Assembly (NCBI GenBank): GCA_002725175.2
Contig: PBQX02000001.1
Coordinates: 1-28,364 of the forward strand
DNA length: 28,364 bases
Reading direction: 5' to 3'
From: CACKLF01 sp002725175
GTDB lineage: Bacteria > Pseudomonadota > Alphaproteobacteria > Rhodobacterales > Rhodobacteraceae
Of the stretch, positions 7,269 through 15,013 are shown piece by piece. The notes beneath the pieces were generated by a model. That model was given only the letters and a program-made list of their open reading frames with translations. It had not been told where the DNA came from and did not search any database. The stretch's first letter is position 1; each line of letters starts with the position of its first letter. The position numbers were made by a program, and so were the translations under genes.

Positions 7269-8177
7269 TTGGAACTGGAAAATTTTAACTCAGATGAATT
7301 CGAAAAACATCTAAAGGTCAGAGCCTTTGAAATTGAAGGACATTTGAAAAAGCTATTACCTTCCAAAGAAAATACAATAGAGGAAAAAATTACATCATCT
7401 ATGCGATACGCTTTGCTTAACGGCGGAAAGCGAATAAGAGCATATCTCTCTATGGAAAGTTGTAAATTATATGAGATAGACACCCAGAGTGCCCTGCAAT
7501 CTGGAGCTGCCATTGAGTGCATGCATGCNTATTCCCTAGTTCATGATGATTTACCATCAATGGACAACGATGACTTNCGGCGTGGGCTACCTACAGTTCA
7601 TGTTAAATGGGATGAAGCAACTGCTATTTTAACTGGAGATGCTTTGCAATGTAAGGCTTTTGAAATATTNGCTATGCCCGAAACACATCCTGACGGGGAA
7701 AAGCGAAGTAAATTAATTTACCAAATGAGTCTTTCAGCTGGGGTTGGNGGAATGGTTTCTGGTCAGGAAGCTGACATTTCTGCAGAAATTAACAACACCA
7801 TTTTAAGTCTTGAAGATATTATCAAATTACAGGATTTTAAAACCGGAGCATTAATAAGGTGGTCAGCAATAACTGGACCTCTGTTAGCAGGCCAATCTCT
7901 ATCCAAAATGGAAAATTATGCTAACTCACTTGGCTTAGCATTCCAAATTCAGGATGATATTTTAGATATAGAAGGCATTGAATCCAAAGTAGGAAAAAAA
8001 ACACAAAAAGACAAAGATGCTGGAAAAGTTACTTTTATATCACTTTTGGGGCTAAATGAAGCCAAAAAGAAAGCTAAGTTATTAATTGAGGATGCATGCG
8101 AGACTATATCAGATTTTGGTCCCAAAAGTTCTAACCTAATTAAATTGGCAAAATTTGTAATTAGTAGGAGCAATTAA
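7269..8177 (+). CDS. ispA: Geranyl/farnesyl diphosphate synthase
   Basis: A short-chain trans-prenyltransferase that condenses IPP with DMAPP/GPP to make farnesyl diphosphate, the precursor of undecaprenyl phosphate, quinone tails and other isoprenoids. The first aspartate-rich motif is DDLPSMDNDD (93-102), with the four-residue gap usual for bacterial short-chain enzymes, followed by RRG. The second is DDILD (229-233) in FQIQDDILD. NGGKRIRAYL (51-60) binds diphosphate. The 302-residue length is normal. The reading frame begins with TTG at 7269, 11 bases after xseB; no in-frame ATG occurs before the conserved region, so TTG is the likely start, though its ribosome-binding site is weak. dxs, the common next gene, is missing; the stop codon overlaps that of the convergent aminopeptidase. 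Confidence 0.93.
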   Translation: MELENFNSDEFEKHLKVRAFEIEGHLKKLLPSKENTIEEKITSSMRYALLNGGKRIRAYLSMESCKLYEIDTQSALQSGAAIECMHXYSLVHDDLPSMDNDDXRRGLPTVHVKWDEATAILTGDALQCKAFEIXAMPETHPDGEKRSKLIYQMSLSAGVXGMVSGQEADISAEINNTILSLEDIIKLQDFKTGALIRWSAITGPLLAGQSLSKMENYANSLGLAFQIQDDILDIEGIESKVGKKTQKDKDAGKVTFISLLGLNEAKKKAKLLIEDACETISDFGPKSSNLIKLAKFVISRSN

Positions 8178-9625
8178 TTAAGGTAATTGTTTTTATTACT
8201 TGCAATAAGTTCAACTAATTCAACTAATGCAGGTAATGTCTGAGCCTTGGCTCCCTTTGCAAAAATCTTTGTTTCTTTTTGATTCCATGCATACAAATCA
8301 AAATGAACTAATCTAGTTGTTTTATTTACGAATTGTTTTAAGAAAAGTGCTGCCGTTATTGAACCCGCCATTGCACCCGAAGGAGCATTGTCTAAATCTG
8401 CTATATTCGATTTAATATAGCTTTCATATGGCTTATAAAACGGCATTCTCCACAAAGGATCTTTAGATTCTTTAGATATTGCCGAAAGCAAATCAGATAA
8501 ATTATCATCATCACAATAAAATGGGACTATCTCTGTACCTAGTGCTACCCTTGCTGCACCCGTTAAAGTTGCCAAACTCACTATGAGCGAAGGTTTTGTC
8601 TCGTCAGCATATGTCAAAGCATCGGCAAGAATTAATCGGCCTTCCGCATCGGTATTATTAACTTCAATTGTCTTTCCTTTACGGCTCGTCAATATATCTC
8701 CTGGCCTAAAAGAATCTCCAGAAACTGAATTCTCTACTGCTGGCACAATAAGCCGTAGATAAATGTTGAGATTTCTACTCATAATAAAAGATGCTAAAGC
8801 AATAGCAACTGCACTACCTCCCATATCTTTTTTCATTAAACCCATTGAGTTTGATGGCTTTAAATTTAAACCTCCAGTATCAAAACATACACCCTTTCCT
8901 ACTAGGGTAATTGATGGAGAGCTTTTTCTACCCCAGACTAACTCTATCATCCTTGGTTCGGAATTAGCTGCCCTACCGACTGCATGGATTAAAGGGAATC
9001 CTTTATCTAATAATTGGTTTCCTCTGATCACCTTAGTTTTGGCTTTATAGGTTCTTGAGATAGTCTTTATCACCTTTTCCAATTTTTCTGGATTTAAATG
9101 AGAGGCAGGTGTGTTAATTAAATCTCTAGCCAAAAAATCAGAATTTACCAATTTGATCACTTTTGTTACATCGATATTCCGGGGAATACATAACTTCGCA
9201 TAAGCTTTATCATCCTCCGCCCTATTGCTTAAATAATAGTTAAAATAATATCCACTAATCAAAAACCCAAAAATAAGCTCACTATATTCTTTTTGTGATA
9301 ACGGATTTACAATGGAATATTTTCCCACGGTTAATGATTTAATCAATGCACCCGTTTCTCTGAAATCTAAGTTTTTCCCGATTAAGACAAGTGCAATTTT
9401 ACCCTTATCATCGGGTAAATAAACTATCTCATCTTTCTTGGCTGAAAAACCAGTTTCCTTCAAAAAGTTCTTTTGTAAATTTGACAGTTTAAATCCAAAA
9501 AGATTTTGGTTTTTTGTACCTTCAACCAAAATTATTGGGGTACATTTTTTGGGTATTGAGGATATAATAATGTCCTTGCTTACCCTCTGTGAAAAAAAAT
9601 CTTTTTCAGACATTTGTCTTTTCAT
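8174..9625 (-). CDS. Leucyl aminopeptidase family protein (M17)
   Basis: A cytosolic two-metal aminopeptidase that releases N-terminal residues from peptides. The C-terminal catalytic domain is complete: metal ligands K244 and D249 in VGKGVCFDTGG, D267 in KKDMGG, D326 and E328 with R330 in the family signature NTDAEGRL (324-331). Spacings equal those of E. coli PepA (18 and 59 residues between the aspartates). The N-terminal domain (about 1-165) is weakly conserved, as usual for the family. At 483 residues it resembles the PepB/PepA-like alphaproteobacterial group more than any hydrolase with known narrow specificity, so I give no symbol. An alternative ATG is codon 5. It converges on ispA; the two stop codons overlap by two bases, with no terminator visible between them. 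asd lies upstream in the same direction. Confidence 0.92.
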   Translation of the reverse strand: MKRQMSEKDFFSQRVSKDIIISSIPKKCTPIILVEGTKNQNLFGFKLSNLQKNFLKETGFSAKKDEIVYLPDDKGKIALVLIGKNLDFRETGALIKSLTVGKYSIVNPLSQKEYSELIFGFLISGYYFNYYLSNRAEDDKAYAKLCIPRNIDVTKVIKLVNSDFLARDLINTPASHLNPEKLEKVIKTISRTYKAKTKVIRGNQLLDKGFPLIHAVGRAANSEPRMIELVWGRKSSPSITLVGKGVCFDTGGLNLKPSNSMGLMKKDMGGSAVAIALASFIMSRNLNIYLRLIVPAVENSVSGDSFRPGDILTSRKGKTIEVNNTDAEGRLILADALTYADETKPSLIVSLATLTGAARVALGTEIVPFYCDDDNLSDLLSAISKESKDPLWRMPFYKPYESYIKSNIADLDNAPSGAMAGSITAALFLKQFVNKTTRLVHFDLYAWNQKETKIFAKGAKAQTLPALVELVELIASNKNNYLN

Positions 9626-9661
9626 TTTTTTGTTGAATTCTTATTAAATTCACTGACTTTT

Positions 9662-10681
9662 TTATCCTTTTTTTAAGACTTCTCTACCTAATAACTCCGC
9701 GATTTGAACAGCATTTAGTGCGGCACCTTTTCGCAAATTATCCGACACACACCACAAATTTATGCCNTTGTCGATTGTTGGATCATGCCTTATTCTACTA
9801 ANAAAAGTCGCATATTCACCNACNCATTCAATTGGTGTGGTATAACCCCCGTCNTCTCTTTTATCTACCACAAGAATACCCGGCGATTCTCTGAGAATTT
9901 GCCGAACCTCATCTTCATCTATAAATTCTTCAAATTCTATATTNATAGCCTCGGAATGACCCACAAAAACTGGAACTCTTACACAAGTTGCTGTGAGTTT
10001 TATTTTTGGATCTAGAATCTTTTTCGTCTCAGCAACCATTTTCCACTCTTCTTTTGTTTGCCCGTCTTCCATAAAAACGTCTATATGTGGAATAACATTA
10101 AAGGCAATCTGTTTTGGATAAACTTTAGGATCAACTTCTTGTCCGGGAACAAATATACCTTTTGTTTGATTCCAAAGCTCATCCATAGCATCCTTACCGG
10201 AGCCAGAAACTGATTGGTATGTTGCCACCACCACTCTTTTAATGGTGGCCCTATCATGTAAAGGTTTTAGAGCAACTACCAATTGTGCTGTAGAGCAGTT
10301 AGGGTTGGAAATGATTTTATCACTGCAGCTTTCAATAGCCTTAGGGTTTACTTCAGGTACTATTAGCGGAACTCTTTGGTCATAACGATATAAAGAAGAG
10401 TTATCTATGACATAGCATCCCGCTTTGGCAGCCTTAGGCGCGTGAATCTTAGTTGCCTCTGCACCAATTGCAAAAAGTGCCAAGTCCCAACCTTCAAAAT
10501 TAAAAGTCTCCAAATCTTCAACTTTTAAATCAGTTGAACCAAAGCTACACTCAGTTCCTAAAGAACGCCTACTGGCAACAGCTGCAATTTCGGAAATTGG
10601 AAATTCTCGCTCGCTTAGTATGTTAAGCATTTCACGACCAACATTTCCTGTTGCTCCCACCACTGCTACCTTATAACCCAT
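9662..10681 (-). CDS. asd: Aspartate-semialdehyde dehydrogenase
   Basis: Reduces aspartyl phosphate to aspartate semialdehyde with NADPH, the branch point to lysine/diaminopimelate, threonine and methionine. With the start at 10681 the protein has 339 residues. The N-terminus is MGYKVAVVGATGNVGREM, holding the GxxGxxG NADP-binding loop. The catalytic cysteine is C129 in ISNPNCSTAQ, and the acid/base histidine is probably H242 in VPVFVGHSE. The C-terminal SDNLRKGAALNAVQIAE is typical. I chose ATG 10681 because AAGGAGA ends a few bases before it; the longer frame from GTG 10705 adds eight residues whose codons include that ribosome-binding site. Ns at 9767-9944 leave several residues unresolved. 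Confidence 0.95.
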   Translation of the reverse strand: MGYKVAVVGATGNVGREMLNILSEREFPISEIAAVASRRSLGTECSFGSTDLKVEDLETFNFEGWDLALFAIGAEATKIHAPKAAKAGCYVIDNSSLYRYDQRVPLIVPEVNPKAIESCSDKIISNPNCSTAQLVVALKPLHDRATIKRVVVATYQSVSGSGKDAMDELWNQTKGIFVPGQEVDPKVYPKQIAFNVIPHIDVFMEDGQTKEEWKMVAETKKILDPKIKLTATCVRVPVFVGHSEAXNIEFEEFIDEDEVRQILRESPGILVVDKRXDGGYTTPIEXXGEYATFXSRIRHDPTIDXGINLWCVSDNLRKGAALNAVQIAELLGREVLKKG

Positions 10682-10712
10682 TTTCTCTCCTTTAATTTTC
10701 GACACCTAAGCA

Positions 10713-10741
10713 TTAATTGAGATTATGCTATATAAAGTCAA
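10713..10741 (-). promoter_or_regulatory. Possible asd promoter
   Basis: On the minus strand a -35 TTGACT (10741-10736) is followed after 17 bases by AATTAA (10718-10713), a poor -10. The expected start near 10706 would give a leader of about 25 bases that contains the ribosome-binding site. The -35 is convincing and the -10 is not; the AT-rich stretch between them offers other -10 candidates. Confidence 0.38.
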
Positions 10742-10744
10742 TTA

Positions 10745-10766
10745 TTTGTATACACTTTGTTACAAA
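10745..10766. promoter_or_regulatory. Inverted repeat in the asd / monooxygenase divergent region
   Basis: TTTGTA (10745-10750) and TACAAA (10761-10766) are perfect 6-bp inverted arms with a 10-base spacer, a 22-bp dyad with two-turn geometry. It lies directly upstream of the possible asd -35 and about 45 bases before the monooxygenase ATG, so one bound dimer could affect both directions. Short AT-rich arms can arise by chance. Confidence 0.3.
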
Positions 10767-10812
10767 ATATTATCGTTTATTTAATTCATATTAAAGAATT
10801 GTGGAAATCTGA

Positions 10813-11997
10813 ATGAATGTTTTAATTTCGGGAGGTGGAATTGCAGGTCTATCGGCGGGAATACTTCTTTCAAGAGAAGGCTTTAAAGTCACCGTTTTTG
10901 AACGCTCTTCAGCATTAGAGGATTTGGGTACTGGAGTTCAAATTAGCCCTAATGGATACAAAATATTACAACTTCTTGGAATAGAAAACAAAATTGTTCC
11001 AGATATCTTTGAACCTGAGAATATTCATCTCAGGGATGGTTTCAGTGGAAAAATAAAACTATCTGTACCAGTAAAAAAATTATCGCGAAATAGATGGGGT
11101 GGAAAGTATTTTAATATTAAAAGGTTTGATCTTTTAAGCGCTCTTCTCGATGAACTAAATAACTATAAATCATCTAAAATTCACTTTGGAAAAAGCCTTA
11201 TTCAATACGAACAAACAAAGAAAAATGTTATCGCGATCCTAGAAGATGGTTCTGAAATTTCAGGAGACATTTTAATTGGAGCAGACGGAGTGTTCTCAAA
11301 AATAAGACAGCAAATATTCTCCAAAACGGAACTTAATTATAGTGGAAATTTTGCTTGGCGCGGTTTAGCAGATGCTAGTAAAATTAATTGTCCCCTAATC
11401 CTAAAAAATAACCTTATCTGGATTGGCCCTAAAAAACACGCTGTAACAACAATATTGAAAAATGGATCCTTGATTAATTTTGTAGGCATAGTAGAAAAAT
11501 CGGCCGAAAATAAAAAAGGGACGTCATCTGACAATCAACTCTCTGCTTTGGAAGACTTCAAAGGTTGGCATAAGGAACTAATAACTATTCTTAATAGTGC
11601 AAAATCCATACATAGATGGCCAATATATTCTGCTAGACCGTTCAAAAAGTGGTCTGATGGAAAGGTTATTCTTATTGGAGATGCAGCACATCCAATGGTA
11701 CCATCTATGGCCCAAGGGGCAGTACAAGCACTCGAGGATGCTGCGATATTATCTAATCTTTTAGCTAAGTCATNAGATGTCACAAGATNCTTATCCACAT
11801 TTNATAAAACCAGANTAAATAGAACAAGTNGNATTCAATCTTTATCAAAAAGAAATCTCCAAANCTTTCATTTGCCTAATTCTATTTTNCGAAATGTTAT
11901 GTANTTTANTGCCTTTTTATTATCTAAAATCATGCCNANCTTAATCAGAAAAAGGTTTGATTGGGTTTATGCTTATGAAACAAATTCTANAANTTAA
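10813..11997 (+). CDS. FAD-dependent monooxygenase (salicylate-hydroxylase-like)
   Basis: A class A flavoprotein hydroxylase that uses NAD(P)H and O2 to hydroxylate an aromatic or polyenic substrate, which is not identifiable here. The Rossmann motif ISGGGIAGLSAG lies at 5-16, ending in acidic E30. The DG motif is GDILIGADGVFSKIR (151-165). The FAD-ribityl motif is VILIGDAAHPMVPSMAQGA (285-303). At 394 residues it has the length of salicylate 1-monooxygenase/zeaxanthin-epoxidase-type proteins, and the C-terminus has the FHL...FDWVYAY pattern often seen in that group. From 11774 onward 14 or more N bases fall at mixed codon positions. The gene stands alone between divergent asd and the ABC operon. 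A perfect TTATCCACA at 11791-11799 lies in the coding region and is probably chance. Confidence 0.87.
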   Translation: MNVLISGGGIAGLSAGILLSREGFKVTVFERSSALEDLGTGVQISPNGYKILQLLGIENKIVPDIFEPENIHLRDGFSGKIKLSVPVKKLSRNRWGGKYFNIKRFDLLSALLDELNNYKSSKIHFGKSLIQYEQTKKNVIAILEDGSEISGDILIGADGVFSKIRQQIFSKTELNYSGNFAWRGLADASKINCPLILKNNLIWIGPKKHAVTTILKNGSLINFVGIVEKSAENKKGTSSDNQLSALEDFKGWHKELITILNSAKSIHRWPIYSARPFKKWSDGKVILIGDAAHPMVPSMAQGAVQALEDAAILSNLLAKSXDVTRXLSTFXKTRXNRTSXIQSLSKRNLQXFHLPNSIXRNVMXFXAFLLSKIMXXLIRKRFDWVYAYETNSXX

Positions 11998-12123
11998 GTT
12001 TAGAAAGTGTATTAACACCTACNAAAAANCTTAACTTTTCGCCNCACTANGCCTAATTAGTTTATAAAAACCNATTAATTATATTGTAGAAACTTTCTAT
12101 TCATGCTTAGANTNTNNGTCTGT

Positions 12124-12140
12124 TTGGGAGATTCTCCTAA
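12124..12140. promoter_or_regulatory. Palindrome upstream of the ABC transporter operon
   Basis: A 17-base odd-centred palindrome, TTGGGAGATTCTCCTAA, pairs at seven positions plus one G-T around the central T. It lies about 100 bases before the binding-protein ATG, within the 245-base gap 11998-12242. Wider arms GCTTAG (12105-12110) and CTAAGC (12137-12142) partly enclose it. A one-base loop cannot form a hairpin, so a protein-binding operator is the more natural reading. The rest of the gap is AT-rich with 14 or so Ns; I see no gene there, and no convincing promoter apart from a TATAAT too close to the ribosome-binding site. Confidence 0.35.
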
Positions 12141-12242
12141 GCTTAACGTTTTTAAATAATTTAAATTATATNAGAATAAATAAANTTAGAATTTTGAGGC
12201 AGATNAAATAACNATNGAGTATAATTTTTTAAGGAGAAAACT

Positions 12243-13940
12243 ATGATTTCAAAACTAATTGTTGGCATCGTGACCGCTGGNCTCTTGTTTACGCAAGCTG
12301 CTTTTGCGGGACGTGCTACCGATGGAACTGTTAANATTATTTANTGGCANGCTCCATCAACACTTAATCCGTTTTTGTCAGGCGGTACTAANGACGTAGA
12401 NTCTGCTTCNATGATTATTGAGCCNTTAGCGCGTTANAATCAAGATGGTGAAATGCTTCCTTTTCTAGCAAAGGAAGTTCCTACTGTGGCAAATGGNGGT
12501 GTATCTTCTGANCTAACATCAATTACTTGGACTTTAAGAGATGATATTCTTTGGTCTGATGGAANACCATTCACATCTGCAGATGTTAAGTTTACTGCAG
12601 ATTATTGTATGCATCCAGAAGGTGGCTGTGCTCAAATGTCAAAATTTGGTGGNGTTACTAGCGTCGAAACTATGGGTGANTATAAGGTAAAAGTTACATT
12701 TGATGGCCCTACGCCATTTCCTTATGGACCATTCGTCGGCGGGGAAAGCCCAATTATCCAAAAGGCTCAATTTGAGAGNTGTNTNGGTGCTGGGGCACAA
12801 GAGTGNACAGAAGCAAACTTTGGACCTATCGGAACAGGNCCATTTGTCGTNACCATGTTCAAAACAAANGACGTTATTGAAATGAAGGCCAACGACAACT
12901 ACCGAGANCCTAACAAACCAGCTTTTGCAAAAGTTGTTTTTAAAGGNGGTGGAGATGCTACTGCTGCAGGTAGAGCTGTCATGGAAACCGGTGAGTTTGA
13001 CTACGCCTGGAATCTTCAGCTTGCGCCAGACGTTATAGCAAGAATGGAAGAAGGTGGAAAAGGAACCCCGATTTCTGGTTTTGGTCCACTTGTTGAGCGT
13101 TTCATGGTGAATTCAACAGANCCTAGCCCAAGTTTACCAGAAGGTGAGCGGTCTACAGTTAAGCACCCACATCCATTTCTATCTGATATAAACGTTAGAA
13201 AGGCACTTTCAATGGCAATTGACAGAGCACTTCTAGTGGAAATCGGATATGGAAAAGCTGGAAAGCTAACCTGTAACGTAGTTCCTGCTCCTGCAGCCTA
13301 CGCCTCAGATGCTAATGACAGCTGCTTGGTTCANGACATTGCAGGTGCAAATGCAGTTCTAGATGCAGCTGGATGGGAGCGCGGAAGCGATGGTGTTAGA
13401 GCTAAAGATGGTGTTAGAATTTCAATTCTTTACCAAACTTCAACAAACGCTGTAAGACAGGACTTTCAAGCTCTTATCAAGCAGTGGTGGTCTGAAATTG
13501 GTGTTGAAACTGAGTTGAAGAATATTAACGCGTCTGTTTTCTTNGGTGGAGACCCAGGTAGCCCTGATACTTACCAGAAGTTCTATGCGGATGTTGAAAT
13601 GTATGCAAATACCTTCAACGGAACAGACCCACAGTCTTACCTAGGAAACTGGGTATGNTCTGAAATCCCTGGNCCTGACACTCANTGGCAGGGNTCAAAT
13701 GTTCAGAGATTCTGTGATCCAGCATATGACGCTCTTCATAAGAAGCTAACACAAACTGGAGACCTNGCTGAACGTGCAACAATTGCAAAAGCTTTGAACG
13801 ACATGCTTATGCAAGCCTATTCAATCATTCCTCTTGTTCANAGAGGAAGAATGTCAGCTCATGCAAATTCTTTGGGTGGTGTTGTTCTAAATACTTGGGA
13901 CAGCGAACTTTGGAATGTTGCAGATTGGNACAGAAAGTAA
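12243..13940 (+). CDS. Peptide-type ABC transporter substrate-binding protein
   Basis: Periplasmic solute-binding protein of the SBP_bac_5 (DppA/OppA) family, delivering peptides or a similar solute to the permeases encoded next. A Sec signal peptide is clear: MISKLIV, a hydrophobic core, and AFA with probable cleavage after A22. The mature start has the family pattern GTVxIIxWxAPSTLNPFLSG. Other features are WTLRDDILWSDG and ADVKFTADY in the first lobe, and the NVRKALSMAIDRALLVEIGYG block (about 318-338) in the second. An AAGGAG ribosome-binding site (12231-12236) precedes the ATG. About 40 residues are unresolved by N, mostly third-position Ns. The solute cannot be predicted. A hairpin follows the stop codon, so this gene is probably expressed more than the permeases. 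Confidence 0.92.
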   Translation: MISKLIVGIVTAXLLFTQAAFAGRATDGTVXIIXWXAPSTLNPFLSGGTXDVXSAXMIIEXLARXNQDGEMLPFLAKEVPTVANXGVSSXLTSITWTLRDDILWSDGXPFTSADVKFTADYCMHPEGGCAQMSKFGXVTSVETMGXYKVKVTFDGPTPFPYGPFVGGESPIIQKAQFEXCXGAGAQEXTEANFGPIGTXPFVXTMFKTXDVIEMKANDNYRXPNKPAFAKVVFKXGGDATAAGRAVMETGEFDYAWNLQLAPDVIARMEEGGKGTPISGFGPLVERFMVNSTXPSPSLPEGERSTVKHPHPFLSDINVRKALSMAIDRALLVEIGYGKAGKLTCNVVPAPAAYASDANDSCLVXDIAGANAVLDAAGWERGSDGVRAKDGVRISILYQTSTNAVRQDFQALIKQWWSEIGVETELKNINASVFXGGDPGSPDTYQKFYADVEMYANTFNGTDPQSYLGNWVXSEIPXPDTXWQXSNVQRFCDPAYDALHKKLTQTGDXAERATIAKALNDMLMQAYSIIPLVXRGRMSAHANSLGGVVLNTWDSELWNVADWXRK

Positions 13941-13956
13941 TTTAAAAAAATAATTA

Positions 13957-13987
13957 GGCTGCNCNGNAAACNGGGCNGCCTTTTCTT
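13957..13987 (+). terminator. Hairpin with T-run after the binding-protein gene
   Basis: GGCTGCNCNG (13957-13966) can pair with CNGGGCNGCC (13971-13980) around a four-base NAAA loop, followed by TTTTCTT. This has the form of an intrinsic terminator. It lies 16 bases after the binding-protein stop and 25 before the permease ATG, so it probably works as a partial terminator or 3' stabiliser that raises binding protein over permease. Five of its bases are N. Confidence 0.72.
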
Positions 13988-14005
13988 CATCTTAAGGCGG
14001 GGAAT

Positions 14006-15013
14006 ATGCTTACCTACACAATAAGAAGATTGATGTTTGCNATCCCCACACTTGTNTTTATCAGTCTTATAATTTTTTTNCTTCTNGAACTTGCCCCTGG
14101 NGATCCNATGGCAGANGTNCCTTTAACNGTNCCTCCAGAAGTTAAACAAAAAATGAGAGAAGCTCTTGGATTNGGGCAACCNCTACATATNAGATATTTC
14201 AAATGGTTAATTCAGTTCTTCGTTTCGGANCCNTTACATATTTTAAGNAANATGACAGGNTTTAATTTGGCAGGAGATGCCGCTCGNNTNATTTCTTGGC
14301 AAAGCAGAAGNCCNATTGCAGANATTATNGCTGAAAGAATTCCTCAAACNCTTTGGGTGGTCGGCATGTCATATGTAGTTGGCGTCTTAATGGCTTTACC
14401 TCTAGGAATCATTTCTGCCTATAAGCAGTATTCTTGGTTTGACCAATTAGGTACTTTTATCGCTATGGTCGGTTACTCGGTACCTACCTTTTTCACAGGC
14501 GTNTTTTTAATTGTTATATTCTCTGTGGAACTTGAGTGGTTTCCGTCTATCTATGACACAACACTCAGGGTNGTAGATTGGGATACGTTTGTTCTTCAAT
14601 TCAAACAAATGGTAATGCCGGTCTTNGTATTGGCCCTNTACAACGCNGCGCAAATAAGTCGTTTCATGAGGGCATCTATGNTAGATAATTTAAATCAGGA
14701 CTACGTTAGAACAGCTCGTGCAAAGGGATTAAAAGAACAAACTGTCGTATTAATCCATGTCCTAAGAAATTCTATGATTCCAGTAGTAACAGTTATTGCC
14801 TTAGGTGTCCCNACCATCTTTGGAGGAGCAATCATCACCGAGCAAGTCTTTAAAGTAAATGGCTTGGGTCAAATGCTTATAACTGCCATTTATGCCAATG
14901 ACCTGCCCATGGTACAAACTCTAACGTTTATTTTTGCTATTTTGATTGTGCTCTTTAATTTAATAGCGGACATTCTATACGGNATATTAGANCCGAGGAT
15001 ACGTTATGAATGA
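14006..15013 (+). CDS. ABC transporter permease (DppB/OppB type)
   Basis: Inner-membrane permease of the binding-protein-dependent transport family, one half of the translocation pore. The 335-residue protein starts MLTYTIRRLMF and has a first membrane segment at about 9-29, then a periplasmic loop, and further segments near 116-138, 147-172, 255-275 and 304-326. The ATPase-contact (EAA) loop is DYVRTARAKGLKEQ (232-245) followed by HVLRNSMIPV; both are diagnostic of DppB-like proteins. A GGCGGGG stretch before the ATG may serve as ribosome-binding site. The 3' end overlaps the next permease by eight bases. N-bases cluster in the first 110 codons, where many residues are unresolved. Confidence 0.92.
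   Translation: MLTYTIRRLMFXIPTLXFISLIIFXLXELAPXDXMAXXPLXXPPEVKQKMREALGXGQXLHXRYFKWLIQFFVSXXLHILXXMTXFNLAGDAAXXISWQSRXXIAXIXAERIPQXLWVVGMSYVVGVLMALPLGIISAYKQYSWFDQLGTFIAMVGYSVPTFFTGXFLIVIFSVELEWFPSIYDTTLRXVDWDTFVLQFKQMVMPVXVLAXYNXAQISRFMRASMXDNLNQDYVRTARAKGLKEQTVVLIHVLRNSMIPVVTVIALGVXTIFGGAIITEQVFKVNGLGQMLITAIYANDLPMVQTLTFIFAILIVLFNLIADILYXILXPRIRYE

Noticed and set aside
11791..11799. Perfect DnaA-box-like TTATCCACA
   Set aside because: It is the only copy I noticed, lies inside the monooxygenase coding region, and a single nine-base match in 28 kb of AT-rich DNA is not surprising. No cluster or AT-rich unwinding element accompanies it.
11774..11997. Possible decay or frameshift at the monooxygenase C-terminus
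   Set aside because: Ns here are not codon-phased, but the frame stays open and the C-terminal pattern (FHLPNS, FDWVYAY) matches intact relatives of this family, so the gene seems complete.
11998..12242. Possible small gene or RNA in the longest gap
   Set aside because: No open frame with a start and ribosome-binding site, no tRNA-like cloverleaf and no T-run terminator. Only palindromic elements and scattered N bases are visible.
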